From assembly GCF_030209475.1 (NCBI RefSeq), contig NZ_JARVRW010000004.1:248001-312000 (forward strand): a stretch of DNA of 64,000 bases, written 5' to 3'. This document shows, in pieces, positions 25,023-33,395 of this stretch. How positions within the stretch are numbered: the first letter of the stretch is position 1; each line of letters starts with the position of its first letter. The DNA is from Microbacterium sp. lyk4-40-TSB-66. GTDB taxonomy: Bacteria > Actinomycetota > Actinomycetes > Actinomycetales > Microbacteriaceae. A program made the position numbers and the translations under genes. The notes beneath the pieces are model-generated. The model was not told the origin of the DNA and searched no databases. It saw only the letters and a list, made by a program, of their open reading frames with translations.

Positions 25023-25123
25023 GCGGAGGCTCCGTGGGAGAGAGAACGAGAGAGGGACGCGACGTGCGCGTGGCGGGATCGGAGAGATCCGGGCGAGCAG
25101 CGAAACGGAACTCGCGAGAAGCG

Positions 25124-25140
25124 GAGACGCGGGGCGTCTC
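25124..25140 (-). terminator. Short hairpin after the 37-aa ORF
   Basis: GAGACGC (25124-25130) pairs with GCGTCTC (25134-25140) around three bases, 12 bases beyond the stop of the 37-aa ORF on the minus strand. It could attenuate or partly end the transcript; no T-run follows. Confidence 0.35.
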
Positions 25141-25152
25141 GACGCGACGGGG

Positions 25153-25266
25153 TCAGCCCTGGAAGACGGGCATGCCGACGGCGGTGGTCACTCCGGTGAC
25201 GGGTGCGGACAGCACGGGGGCGGCGACGAAGCCGGTGGCGGTGAAGCCGGTCGTGGTGCGAATCAT
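25153..25266 (-). CDS. 37-residue ORF with consensus promoter and Shine-Dalgarno
   Basis: The peptide starts MIRTTTGFTATGFVAAP and ends VTTAVGMPVFQG. It is rich in Thr, Val, Ala, Gly and Pro, has one charged residue (Arg3) and no cysteine. Support is unusually strong for so short an ORF: AAGGAGGT (25273-25280 complement) six bases before the ATG matches the anti-Shine-Dalgarno fully, and a TTGACC/TAGCGT promoter with an 18-base spacer lies about 37 bases upstream. I know no family for it. It may be a small membrane-associated peptide, a leader for the downstream 93-aa and GNAT genes, or a precursor peptide; the sequence does not decide. Confidence 0.7.
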   Translation of the reverse strand: MIRTTTGFTATGFVAAPVLSAPVTGVTTAVGMPVFQG

Positions 25267-25302
25267 GGGGTGACCTCCTTTCGACGTCGGTTGCGACCCC
25301 CG

Positions 25303-25332
25303 ACGCTAGCGGAGGTGGTCGCCGGAGGTCAA
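25303..25332 (-). promoter_or_regulatory. Promoter of the 37-aa ORF
   Basis: On the minus strand TTGACC (25327-25332) and TAGCGT (25303-25308) are separated by 18 bases. This is one of the best -35/-10 pairs in the window and predicts a start about 30 bases before the ATG. Confidence 0.65.
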
Positions 25333-25458
25333 GCGATTTCCCAGAATCGGCTGACATCCGGGCGCGTCGTGAGCGCGGACGCGGCTCGCCGCCGCGGTTT
25401 TCCGCGGATCCTCGGCTAGCGTGAGGCGAAGGTTCGACAGGGCGGGAAGGCGGGTGGC

Positions 25459-28400
25459 ATGCATCTGAAAAGCGTGACGCTCAAAGGCTTCAAGTCCTTC
25501 GCCCAATCGACGACCTTCGCCCTCGAACCCGGTGTGACCTGCATCGTCGGACCGAACGGATCGGGCAAGTCGAACGTCGTCGACGCTCTCGCGTGGGTCA
25601 TGGGGGAGCAGGGCGCCAAGACCCTGCGCGGCGGGAAGATGGAGGACGTCATCTTCGCCGGGACGTCGACCCGCGGTCCGCTCGGGCGTGCCGAGGTTCA
25701 GCTCACGATCGACAACGGCGACGGTGCCCTGCCGATCGACTACAGCGAAGTCACCATCAGTCGGACGCTGTTCCGCACGGGCGCCAGCGAGTACGCCATC
25801 AACGGTCAGACGTGCCGCCTGCTCGACGTGCAGGAGCTGCTGAGCGACTCCGGACTCGGTCGCGAGATGCACGTCATCATCGGGCAGGGCCGGCTCGACA
25901 CGGTGCTGCAGGCGACCGCGGAAGACCGCCGCGGCTTCATCGAAGAAGCCGCCGGCATCCTGAAGCATCGGCGCCGCAAAGAGAAGACCGTGCGCAAGCT
26001 CGAGGCGATGGAGACCAACCTCACCCGCCTCAGCGATCTCGCGGGCGAGCTGCGTCGCCAGCTCAAGCCCCTCGGCAAGCAGGCCGAGATCGCGCGGGAG
26101 GCCGCGACCATCGCCGCCGTGGTCCGCGATGCGAAGGCGCGGCTGTACGCCGACGACCTCGTGCGGTTGCGCACGCAGCTCGCCGACGCCGCCCGCGCCG
26201 AGAGTGAGCGGCACACCGAGCGTCTCGGGCTGCAGGAACAGGCCGACGGTCTGCGCCGGCGCGTCGAACGGCTCGAGAACGATCAGCGTTCAGAGGCCGT
26301 CGACCGCGCGCGCAGCGTCTCGTTCGGTCTCGAACAGGTGCAGGAGCGCCTGCGGGGCCTTTACTCCCTCGCCGGTCAGCGCCTCACCCTGCTGGCGGAC
26401 GACGGCTCCGACGCCGCGACCTTCGCTCCGACCGTGTCGCAGAGCACGATCGACGACGTCCGAGCCGAGATAGACGACATCGCCGCCGGTCTGGGTGATG
26501 CGCAGGATGCCGCGGCCGAGGCCGCCCGGGAGGTCACGCGCGCCCGCGCCGACCTCGACGCCCTCGACGTCGACATCGCCGCGCAGAGCGCGCTCGTCTC
26601 CGAACACGACCTGAAGATCCAGGCGCTCCGCGGCACGGCGAACGCCGCGAACTCCGCCCTCGCGGCGGTGCGGGCCGGTGTGGACCGGCAGCAGCGGGCG
26701 CTGGACGCCGCCCTCGCGCGTCGGGCGGAAGCCGAGAGGGCGCGCGCCGAACTCGACCCCGACGTGGTGCCCGAGGCATCCACCGCCGAGCACGCCGCGG
26801 CCTACGACCGGGCACAGCGCGAGGCGAACGACGTCGAGTCCACGGTCGCCGGCCTGCGCGAACGCCTCCATGCCGCCGAGCGGGAGCGCGACGCCCTCGG
26901 CGCGCAGACGACAGCGCTCGGCCGCGCCCTCGACCTGCGCAACGCCGCGGCCGACCTGCTCGCCGCCGGCGGGCGGGGCGTGCGCGGCCTCGTGGGCGAC
27001 CACGTCAAGGTCACCGCGGGGTACGAAGCCGCGATCGCCGCCGCACTGGGCTCGTTGGCGGAGGGATTGCTCGTCGACGACGCCGCGGCCGCCTTCACCG
27101 CGGCGCGCGAGGCGCGTGAAGGAGACCTCGGCGTGGTCGAGATCGTCATCGCCGGCACCGCCGCGCCCGACGGCGCCGCCCCGGAGGACGCGGCGACCCC
27201 GGTGGCGGGCGCCGTTCCCGCGACCGCGGTGGTCATCGGGTCACCGGGGGTGCTCGGCATCCTGGCGCGCACGGTGATCGTCGACGACCTCGCCGTTCTG
27301 CGCGAGGTGCAGGAGTCGTTGCCTCCCGAGGTCACCGTCGTCACCCGGGCCGGGGAGGTCGCGACGTCCCGGACGCTCCGGGCGGGCTCGGGGTCGGGAC
27401 GGTCGCGGCTGGAGCTCGCCGCCGAGCGCGATGCGGCCGCCGAGCGGCTCGACGAGATCATCGTCATCGCCGATTCGCTGCGCGAGGCCCTCGCCGAGGA
27501 GCAGCGTGCGCTCACCGCCGCGCGGCACCGCACGAAAGAATCGCTGTCGACCCTGCGCGCCCACGATGCCGCGCTGGCCGCCCACGCCGAGAGGGTGAAT
27601 CGGGTCACGGTGCGGCACGAGGCGGCGGTGGCGGAATGCGATCGTCTCGCCGCAGGTCTCGCGCAGACCGAGACGGCGGTCGCCGAGGCCGAGGATGCCG
27701 CCCGTCGCGCCGACGACGCGCTCGAGCGCGCGCAGGAAGCGCCGCGCCCTCTGCTCGACGCCTCGGCGCGCGAGGGCGTGGCGGCCGAGGTCGACGTCGC
27801 GCGCGAGAGGGAGATGCGGGCGCGTCTGGACATCGAGTCGCTGAAGGAGCGCGTGCGGGCGGGGGAGGCCCGCATCGTCCAGCTCGAGCAGCAGCGCGAG
27901 CGCGAACGCGCGGCCGCGGCGGAGGCCGCGCGTCGGGCGGTGGTCCGGCGCGCGCAGCGCGAGGTCGCCGCCGAGGTCGCCGGTCACCTCCCCGCGCTGC
28001 TGGACTCCGTCGATCGTTCGGTGAGTCAGGCACGGGTCGAGCTGGCGGCGGCGGAGTCCGCGCGCACGGCGATCGCCGAGGAACTGGCTCGCGCACGCGC
28101 CGACGAAGCCGCCGTCCGGGAACGTCTGGCGCGCCTCACCGAGAGCGTCCACGGCCTCGAGCTGCAGATGCACGAGAAGAAGCTCCACGCCACGAGCCTG
28201 CTCGAGCGCGTGCAGTCCGAGCTCGCGCTCGACGAGGACGTCCTCGTCGCGGAATACGGCCCCGATCAGCTCGTTCCGGTCGACCGGGAGGGCGAGGGCG
28301 CCCCGTTCGATCGCGCGGCTCAGAAGCGCCGACTCCAGGACGCCGAGCGTAAGCTGTCGCAGCTCGGGCGGGTCAACCCGCTCGCGCTGGAGGAGTTCGC

Positions 28401-29019
28401 GGCCCTCGAGCAGCGGCACGCCTTCCTCACCGAACAGCTCGCCGACCTGCAGCAGACCCGCGCCGACCTGCAGACGATCATCGCCGACCTCGACGAACGG
28501 ATGCAGACGATCTTCGTCGCCGCGTTCGAGGACACGCGCGTCGCCTTCACCGAGATCTTCCCGATCCTCTTCCCCGGGGGCTCGGGCAGCATCTCGCTCA
28601 CCGACCCCGAGTCGCCGTTGACCACCGGCATCGAGGTCGCGGTACGCCCCGTGGGGAAGAAGATCGAGCGATTGTCACTCCTCTCCGGCGGTGAGCGCTC
28701 CCTCGCGGCGGTGGCTTTCCTCACGTCGATCTTCACCGCGCGGCCGAGCCCGTTCTACATCCTCGACGAGGTCGAAGCCGCCCTCGACGACGCCAACCTC
28801 GGGCGGCTGCTGGGCGTGTTCGAGAAGCTGCGTGCAAGCAGTCAACTCATCGTGATCACCCACCAGAAGCGCACGATGGAGATCGCCGACGCGCTGTACG
28901 GCGTCTCGATGCGTCAGGACGGCGTGTCAGCCGTGGTCGGGCAGCGCGTGGGCGATCGCGCGGCCGTCCGCGCCGCCGCCCCGGCCGCCGCCGCCGACGA
29001 AGCCGCGCCCGTAAGCTGA
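25459..29019 (+). CDS. smc: Chromosome segregation protein SMC
   Basis: An 1186-residue SMC ATPase that, with ScpA and ScpB, organises and segregates the chromosome. Walker A is VGPNGSGKSNVVDALAWVMG near residue 30. Two long coiled coils (about 165-490 and 640-1000) flank a hinge near 500-620 (GGRGVRGLVGDHVKVTAGYE). The C-terminal head has the ABC signature LLSGGERSLAAVAFLTSIFT near residue 1075 and Walker B FYILDEVEAALDDANLGRL near residue 1098. Length is normal. The ATG follows GGGAAGGCGGG, and a TAGCGT box lies about 36 bases upstream. ftsY begins four bases after the stop. Confidence 0.97.
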   Translation: MHLKSVTLKGFKSFAQSTTFALEPGVTCIVGPNGSGKSNVVDALAWVMGEQGAKTLRGGKMEDVIFAGTSTRGPLGRAEVQLTIDNGDGALPIDYSEVTISRTLFRTGASEYAINGQTCRLLDVQELLSDSGLGREMHVIIGQGRLDTVLQATAEDRRGFIEEAAGILKHRRRKEKTVRKLEAMETNLTRLSDLAGELRRQLKPLGKQAEIAREAATIAAVVRDAKARLYADDLVRLRTQLADAARAESERHTERLGLQEQADGLRRRVERLENDQRSEAVDRARSVSFGLEQVQERLRGLYSLAGQRLTLLADDGSDAATFAPTVSQSTIDDVRAEIDDIAAGLGDAQDAAAEAAREVTRARADLDALDVDIAAQSALVSEHDLKIQALRGTANAANSALAAVRAGVDRQQRALDAALARRAEAERARAELDPDVVPEASTAEHAAAYDRAQREANDVESTVAGLRERLHAAERERDALGAQTTALGRALDLRNAAADLLAAGGRGVRGLVGDHVKVTAGYEAAIAAALGSLAEGLLVDDAAAAFTAAREAREGDLGVVEIVIAGTAAPDGAAPEDAATPVAGAVPATAVVIGSPGVLGILARTVIVDDLAVLREVQESLPPEVTVVTRAGEVATSRTLRAGSGSGRSRLELAAERDAAAERLDEIIVIADSLREALAEEQRALTAARHRTKESLSTLRAHDAALAAHAERVNRVTVRHEAAVAECDRLAAGLAQTETAVAEAEDAARRADDALERAQEAPRPLLDASAREGVAAEVDVAREREMRARLDIESLKERVRAGEARIVQLEQQRERERAAAAEAARRAVVRRAQREVAAEVAGHLPALLDSVDRSVSQARVELAAAESARTAIAEELARARADEAAVRERLARLTESVHGLELQMHEKKLHATSLLERVQSELALDEDVLVAEYGPDQLVPVDREGEGAPFDRAAQKRRLQDAERKLSQLGRVNPLALEEFAALEQRHAFLTEQLADLQQTRADLQTIIADLDERMQTIFVAAFEDTRVAFTEIFPILFPGGSGSISLTDPESPLTTGIEVAVRPVGKKIERLSLLSGGERSLAAVAFLTSIFTARPSPFYILDEVEAALDDANLGRLLGVFEKLRASSQLIVITHQKRTMEIADALYGVSMRQDGVSAVVGQRVGDRAAVRAAAPAAAADEAAPVS

Positions 29020-29023
29020 AGCA

Positions 29024-29896
29024 ATGGCTGAGAACTCCTGGTCGCTGGGCCGCGCGCTGCGCGGGTTGTTCGTCAAGCCCACGATCGACGAGACGACGTG
29101 GGACGACCTCGAGACGGCGCTGCTCACCGCCGACTTCGGTCCCGACGTCACCGAGCGCCTGATCGACGAGCTGCGCGAGAAGGTGGAGCGCTTCCGCACC
29201 ACCGATCCGCGCGACCTGCAGCGGATGCTCCGCGAGACGCTCGAGGAGCACTTCGCGAAGTTCGACACCACGCTGCGTCTCACCGAGCGTCCCGCGGTCG
29301 TGCTCGTCGTCGGCGTGAACGGTGTGGGGAAGACGACGACGATCGGCAAGTTCGCCAAGTTCCTCCAGCGCTACGGCCGCACGGTCGTCGTCGGCGCGGC
29401 CGACACCTTCCGCGCCGCGGCCGTCGACCAGCTCGCGACGTGGGCCGAGCGCGGGGGAGCGACAATCGTGCGTCCGCAGCACGAGGGTCAGGACCCGGCA
29501 TCCGTCGCCTTCCAGACCGTCGCCCACGCCAAAGAGACCGCGACCGAGATCGTGCTGATCGACACCGCCGGGCGTCTGCACACCAAGGGCGGTCTGATGG
29601 ACGAGCTCGGCAAGATCAAGCGCGTGATCGAGAAGCAGGCGCCCATCAGCGAGGTGCTGCTCGTGCTCGATGCGACGACCGGCCAGAACGGTCTCATGCA
29701 GGCGCAGGCCTTCCTCGACAGCGCGGGGGTCACGGGTCTCGTCCTCACCAAGCTCGACGGGTCGGCCAAGGGCGGTTTCGTGCTCGCCGTGCAGGAGCTC
29801 ACCGGCATCCCGGTCAAACTCCTCGGGCAGGGCGAGGGCATCGGCGACCTGACGGGATTCACCCCGCACGTGTTCGCGGCCTCGCTGGTCGACTGA
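29024..29896 (+). CDS. ftsY: Signal recognition particle receptor FtsY
   Basis: A 290-residue SRP GTPase that docks Ffh-ribosome complexes to the membrane. The acidic A domain is nearly absent: the protein starts with WSLGRALRGLFVKPTIDETT, an amphipathic helix followed directly by the N domain. GTPase motifs are VVGVNGVGKTTTIGKFAKFL near residue 92, the DTFRAAAVDQLATW loop near residue 126, LIDTAGRLHTKGGLMDELGK near residue 180 and VLTKLDGSAKGG near residue 242. TAAGCT (29012-29017) lies six bases before the ATG within the smc end, so it may have its own leaderless transcript. Confidence 0.97.
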   Translation: MAENSWSLGRALRGLFVKPTIDETTWDDLETALLTADFGPDVTERLIDELREKVERFRTTDPRDLQRMLRETLEEHFAKFDTTLRLTERPAVVLVVGVNGVGKTTTIGKFAKFLQRYGRTVVVGAADTFRAAAVDQLATWAERGGATIVRPQHEGQDPASVAFQTVAHAKETATEIVLIDTAGRLHTKGGLMDELGKIKRVIEKQAPISEVLLVLDATTGQNGLMQAQAFLDSAGVTGLVLTKLDGSAKGGFVLAVQELTGIPVKLLGQGEGIGDLTGFTPHVFAASLVD

Positions 29897-30010
29897 GTTC
29901 CGCTCGACGTCGGGCCGCTCGCGCCGCCCCGCGAATCGGTGCCCATACCGCACCGCGAGCTGCGGGCGGGTCGTCTTCCCGAAGGCCGGACGGACTGCTT
30001 ACATGGACAT

Positions 30011-30511
30011 ATGGCCATCGAGCACGACTTCTTCGGACTCCTCGAATCCGGCCCCGACGGGTCGATCTTCTGGAGTGAGAACGTGGAGTTCGGCGACCAG
30101 AGCGTCACCGTCGATCTGACGGCCCCCGACCAGGACGACGTGTCGGTGGAGGCGCTCGACGTCGCGGCATCCATGGTCTCGTCGCTCGAGTCGATCGACC
30201 TGGCCGCCCGCAACGCGATGGTGAACGAGCTGGACTCCCGCACCAGCGAGGTGACCGAGTACATCCTGCAGCAGCAGGCGACGCTCGGTGAGGAGCTCGA
30301 CGACCTGCTCACCGACGTGAGCGGCGACACCCACATCGACGTCATCAAGGCGCTGCAGTTGATGAGCATGACGATCCTCGCCGACGAGCACGGCGGCGCC
30401 GACCCGTTCGCGGTGCTCGAGTACGCCCTCGATCCCGATGCCACCGACGACGTGCTGCTGGTCAACCTCGCCTCCGACGGTCACGTGCAGTCGGTCACGA
30501 GCGCCGACTGA
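30011..30511 (+). CDS. DUF2004 domain protein
   Basis: A 166-residue acidic cytoplasmic protein resembling the DUF2004 family, beginning AIEHDFFGLLESGPDGSIFW with the family's FG...W core and an internal helical stretch LDSRTSEVTEYILQQQATLG. Function is unknown. The ATG has no Shine-Dalgarno. It follows ftsY by 114 bases and precedes the next gene by four bases, with which it is likely co-transcribed. Confidence 0.75.
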   Translation: MAIEHDFFGLLESGPDGSIFWSENVEFGDQSVTVDLTAPDQDDVSVEALDVAASMVSSLESIDLAARNAMVNELDSRTSEVTEYILQQQATLGEELDDLLTDVSGDTHIDVIKALQLMSMTILADEHGGADPFAVLEYALDPDATDDVLLVNLASDGHVQSVTSAD

Positions 30512-30515
30512 GCGC

Positions 30516-30944
30516 GTGCAGACCTTTCTGCCGTATCCCTCTTTCGTCGACTCCGCCCGCGCTCTCGATGGGAAGCGGCTCGGCAAGCAGCGTGTCGAGA
30601 CCTTCCAGCTCCTCCGGGCGCTGACGGTGCCCGGTCACGGGTGGCGGAACCATCCGGCGGCGAAGATGTGGGACGGACACCTTCCCGCGCTCGTCTCGTA
30701 CGGACTCGTGATCACCGACGAGTGGATCGGCCAGGGGCGCAACGACACCGTGCGAGAGAAGATCCTCGTCTTCGCGCCCGAGGTCGACGGGGTCGCCCAG
30801 GATGACCTGGAGCTTCCCGCGTGGATCGGCGACGAGGCCTTCCATCGCGCCCACCGGTCGAATCTCATCCGCAAGGATGCCGAGTTCTACGTCCCGCGGT
30901 TCGGCGACGTGCCCGACGACCTGCCGTACATCTGGCCGGTTTAA
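30516..30944 (+). CDS. MSMEG_6728 family protein, pyrimidine-dimer glycosylase-like
   Basis: A 142-residue protein starting at a GTG (VQTFLPYPSFVDSARALDGK). The motif DGKRLGKQRVETFQLLRAL followed by HPAAKMWDGHLPALVSYGL and a C-terminal YVPRFGDVPDDLPYIWPV is typical of this actinobacterial family, which is related to phage T4 endonuclease V-like pyrimidine-dimer glycosylases. A DNA repair role is therefore plausible but not shown. It starts four bases after DUF2004. Confidence 0.82.
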   Translation: MQTFLPYPSFVDSARALDGKRLGKQRVETFQLLRALTVPGHGWRNHPAAKMWDGHLPALVSYGLVITDEWIGQGRNDTVREKILVFAPEVDGVAQDDLELPAWIGDEAFHRAHRSNLIRKDAEFYVPRFGDVPDDLPYIWPV

Positions 30945-30960
30945 CCGGCGGCCGCGCCCC

Positions 30961-31995
30961 TCACACCGCCTGGGCGAAGCCCGCGTCGGCGTCCACGATG
31001 TCCTTCGCGAGGTGTGCGAGGTGAGGCGGGATCGGCTGCCCCTTCGACACCATCGACTGCGCCCACAGGCGCCCCGCGCGGTACGACGAGCGCACGAGGG
31101 GACCGGCGAGCACGCCGAGGAAACCGATGCGCTCCGCCTCCTCTTTGAACTCGACGAACTCCGCCGGCTTCACCCAGCGCTGCACGGGCAGGTGACGGGG
31201 CGTCGGACGCAGGTACTGCGTGATCGTGATGATGTCGGTGCCCGCGGAGCGCAGGTCTTCGAGGGCCTGGACGACCTCTTCGGGCTCCTCGCCCATACCG
31301 AGGATGAGGTTCGACTTGGTGATCAGGCCGGCGTCGCGGGCGGCGCTCAGCACGCCGAGGGAGCGGTCGTATCGGAAGGCCGGACGGATGCGCTTGAAGA
31401 TGCGCGGCACCGTCTCGACGTTGTGCGCGAACACCTCGGGCCGCGACGAGAACACTTCCTCGAGGTGGGCCGGGTTGCCCGAGAAGTCGGTCGCCAGGAT
31501 CTCCACGCCCGTCCCGGGGTTCTCGGCGTGGATGCGGCGCACCGTCTCGGCGTGCAGCCACGCACCCTCGTCGGGCAGGTCGTCGCGGGCGACGCCGGTG
31601 ACGGTCGCGTAGCGCAACTGCATCCGGGTCACGCTCTCGGCGACGCGGCGCGGTTCGTCGCGGTCGTAGTCCGCCGGCTTACCGGTGTCGATCTGGCAGA
31701 AGTCGCAACGGCGCGTGCACTGGGAGCCGCCGATGAGGAAGGTCGCCTCGCGGTCCTCCCAGCATTCGAAGATGTTCGGGCAGCCCGCCTCCTGGCAGAC
31801 CGTGTGCAACTCCTCGGTCTTCACGAGGTTCTGCAAGGCCGTGTACTCGGGGCCCATCCTGGCCTTGGTCTTGATCCACTCGGGCTTTCGCTCGATGGGC
31901 GTCTCGGCGTTGCGCACCTCGAGGCGCAGCAGCTTCCGCCCGTTCGGAGCAGTGGATGCCGCCGCCTGGGCGTTCCCGGTCCCGCAGGCGCTCAC
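30961..31995 (-). CDS. lipA: Lipoyl synthase
   Basis: A 344-residue radical-SAM enzyme that inserts two sulfurs into protein-bound octanoate. The auxiliary cluster motif C-x4-C-x5-C is [13 protein letters not shown] near residue 67, the radical-SAM CX3CX2C is CTRRCDFC near residue 93, and the C-terminal RSSYRAG serine ligand is near residue 312. The GTG start overlaps the lipB stop (GTGA), so LipB and LipA are made together. Confidence 0.97.
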   Translation of the reverse strand: MSACGTGNAQAAASTAPNGRKLLRLEVRNAETPIERKPEWIKTKARMGPEYTALQNLVKTEELHTVCQEAGCPNIFECWEDREATFLIGGSQCTRRCDFCQIDTGKPADYDRDEPRRVAESVTRMQLRYATVTGVARDDLPDEGAWLHAETVRRIHAENPGTGVEILATDFSGNPAHLEEVFSSRPEVFAHNVETVPRIFKRIRPAFRYDRSLGVLSAARDAGLITKSNLILGMGEEPEEVVQALEDLRSAGTDIITITQYLRPTPRHLPVQRWVKPAEFVEFKEEAERIGFLGVLAGPLVRSSYRAGRLWAQSMVSKGQPIPPHLAHLAKDIVDADAGFAQAV

Positions 31996-32630
31996 GCGGC
32001 CACCGCCGCGTACTCGGCGCGGAACACGCGCTCGATCGAGGGGACGAGGTCGGCGGGGCAGACGTCGGCGCCGACCACCTCGCTGACGGTCGTGACCCCG
32101 GCATCCGTGATACCGCAGGGGACGATGTGCCGGAAGCCGCCGAGCGAGTTGTCGCAGTTGACCGCGAAGCCGTGCATCGTGACGCCCTTCTCGACGCGGA
32201 CGCCGATGGCCGCGACCTTGTCGACACTCAGGGGACGCTTCACCCAGACGCCGCTGCGACCCTCGACGCGGAAGCCGTCGACGCCGTGCTCGCGCAGCGC
32301 GTCGATGAGCAGCGCCTCGAGCCGGCGCACGTGGGCGACGACGTCGATCGGTTCGGGCAGTCTCACGATGGGGTAGCCGACGAGCTGGCCCGGGCCGTGC
32401 CACGTGATCTTCCCGCCGCGGTCCACGTCGATGACGGGGGTGCCGTCGTCGGGTCGCTCGTGCGCCTCGGTGCGCTTGCCCGCGGTGTAGACGGCCTCGT
32501 GTTCGAGCAGGAGCAGGGTGTCCGGGCGCTCGTCGGCGACGACGTCGGCGTGGATGCGGCGCTGGTGGGCCCACCCATCGAGGTAGGGGACGTACAGCGG
32601 AGCGAGGCCCGCCAGGTGGATGTCGATCAT
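31992..32630 (-). CDS. lipB: Octanoyl-(acyl-carrier protein)-protein N-octanoyltransferase
   Basis: A 212-residue transferase that moves octanoate from acyl carrier protein to lipoyl domains. Landmarks are [20 protein letters not shown] near residue 45, [20 protein letters not shown] near residue 72, the lysine region [20 protein letters not shown] near residue 138 and the catalytic cysteine in FRHIVPCGI near residue 172. I start at [13 protein letters not shown], matching the family, although the frame opens 33 bases earlier. A palindromic operator candidate lies between it and the divergent tetR gene. Confidence 0.95.
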   Translation of the reverse strand: MIDIHLAGLAPLYVPYLDGWAHQRRIHADVVADERPDTLLLLEHEAVYTAGKRTEAHERPDDGTPVIDVDRGGKITWHGPGQLVGYPIVRLPEPIDVVAHVRRLEALLIDALREHGVDGFRVEGRSGVWVKRPLSVDKVAAIGVRVEKGVTMHGFAVNCDNSLGGFRHIVPCGITDAGVTTVSEVVGADVCPADLVPSIERVFRAEYAAVAA

Positions 32631-32643
32631 CGACCGCCTCCGA

Positions 32644-32662
32644 TGTTGGATTGCGTCCAACA
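32644..32662. promoter_or_regulatory. Palindromic operator between lipB and tetR
   Basis: TGTTGGATTGCGTCCAACA is a perfect 7-base inverted repeat with a 5-base centre. It stands 14 bases upstream of lipB and 22 bases before the tetR -10 box, where a TetR repressor could control both. Confidence 0.6.
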
Positions 32663-32695
32663 ATACACGCGAGGTGACCCGTCTAGTCTGTATCG

Positions 32696-33250
32696 GTGAC
32701 CCCCGAACCGCGCAGCGGCCGCCCGCGCGCCTCCTCGCGCGAGGTGCTCTCCGAGGCGGCGTGCGAGCTGTTCCTCGAGCAGGGTTACGACGCGACCAGC
32801 GTCTCCGACATCACGCGCCGCGCAGGGGTGAGCCGCTCGAGCTTCTTCAACTATTTCGCGGCGAAGAGCGACGTGCTCTGGTCGGGCTTCGACGAACAGG
32901 TGGATGCCGCGGGGCGACGCCTTCGCGCAGGCGAGGCGGTCGAGGGGGCGCTGACGGGCATCGGAGACGGACTCGCACCCGACGCGCTCGCCCTGGCGAT
33001 CACCAACGCCGACGCGATGGGGATCGCGGGCGAGCTGGATCGCGACCGGGCCATCCGCCAGTTCCGTCTGCAGCGGGAGCTGGCGGCGCGATTCGTGCGC
33101 GACGGGATGCCGACGCTTCCGGCGGAGGTGCGCGCGGGCGCCCTGTCGGCGGCCGTGCTGGCGGCCGTCTGGGCGTGGGCGGACCGCACGGCGGCGGGTC
33201 GTCCCCTCGCCGAGGTGCTGGCGGCGACGATCGCCCTCGCCGGGGGCTGA
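32696..33250 (+). CDS. TetR family transcriptional regulator
   Basis: A 184-residue repressor with an N-terminal helix-turn-helix (residues about 12-58: [20 protein letters not shown], then [20 protein letters not shown]) and a C-terminal all-helical ligand domain of unknown specificity. The GTG start follows TAGTCT (32684-32689) by six bases, a leaderless layout. It is divergent from lipBA with a perfect palindrome between, so autoregulation and control of lipoate genes are plausible inferences. Confidence 0.92.
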   Translation: MTPEPRSGRPRASSREVLSEAACELFLEQGYDATSVSDITRRAGVSRSSFFNYFAAKSDVLWSGFDEQVDAAGRRLRAGEAVEGALTGIGDGLAPDALALAITNADAMGIAGELDRDRAIRQFRLQRELAARFVRDGMPTLPAEVRAGALSAAVLAAVWAWADRTAAGRPLAEVLAATIALAGG

Positions 33251-33395
33251 GAGCTGCGGCACGACCTCGGTGAGGTGCGGGAAGCCAGGGGCATCCGTGC
33301 GCGAACCGCTGGCGCCGTGCGCATCGCGGAGGATGTGCGCGCGACGCGGGCGGTCGGCGGCACGTTCGGCGTCCCCCGCGTAAACTCATCACATC

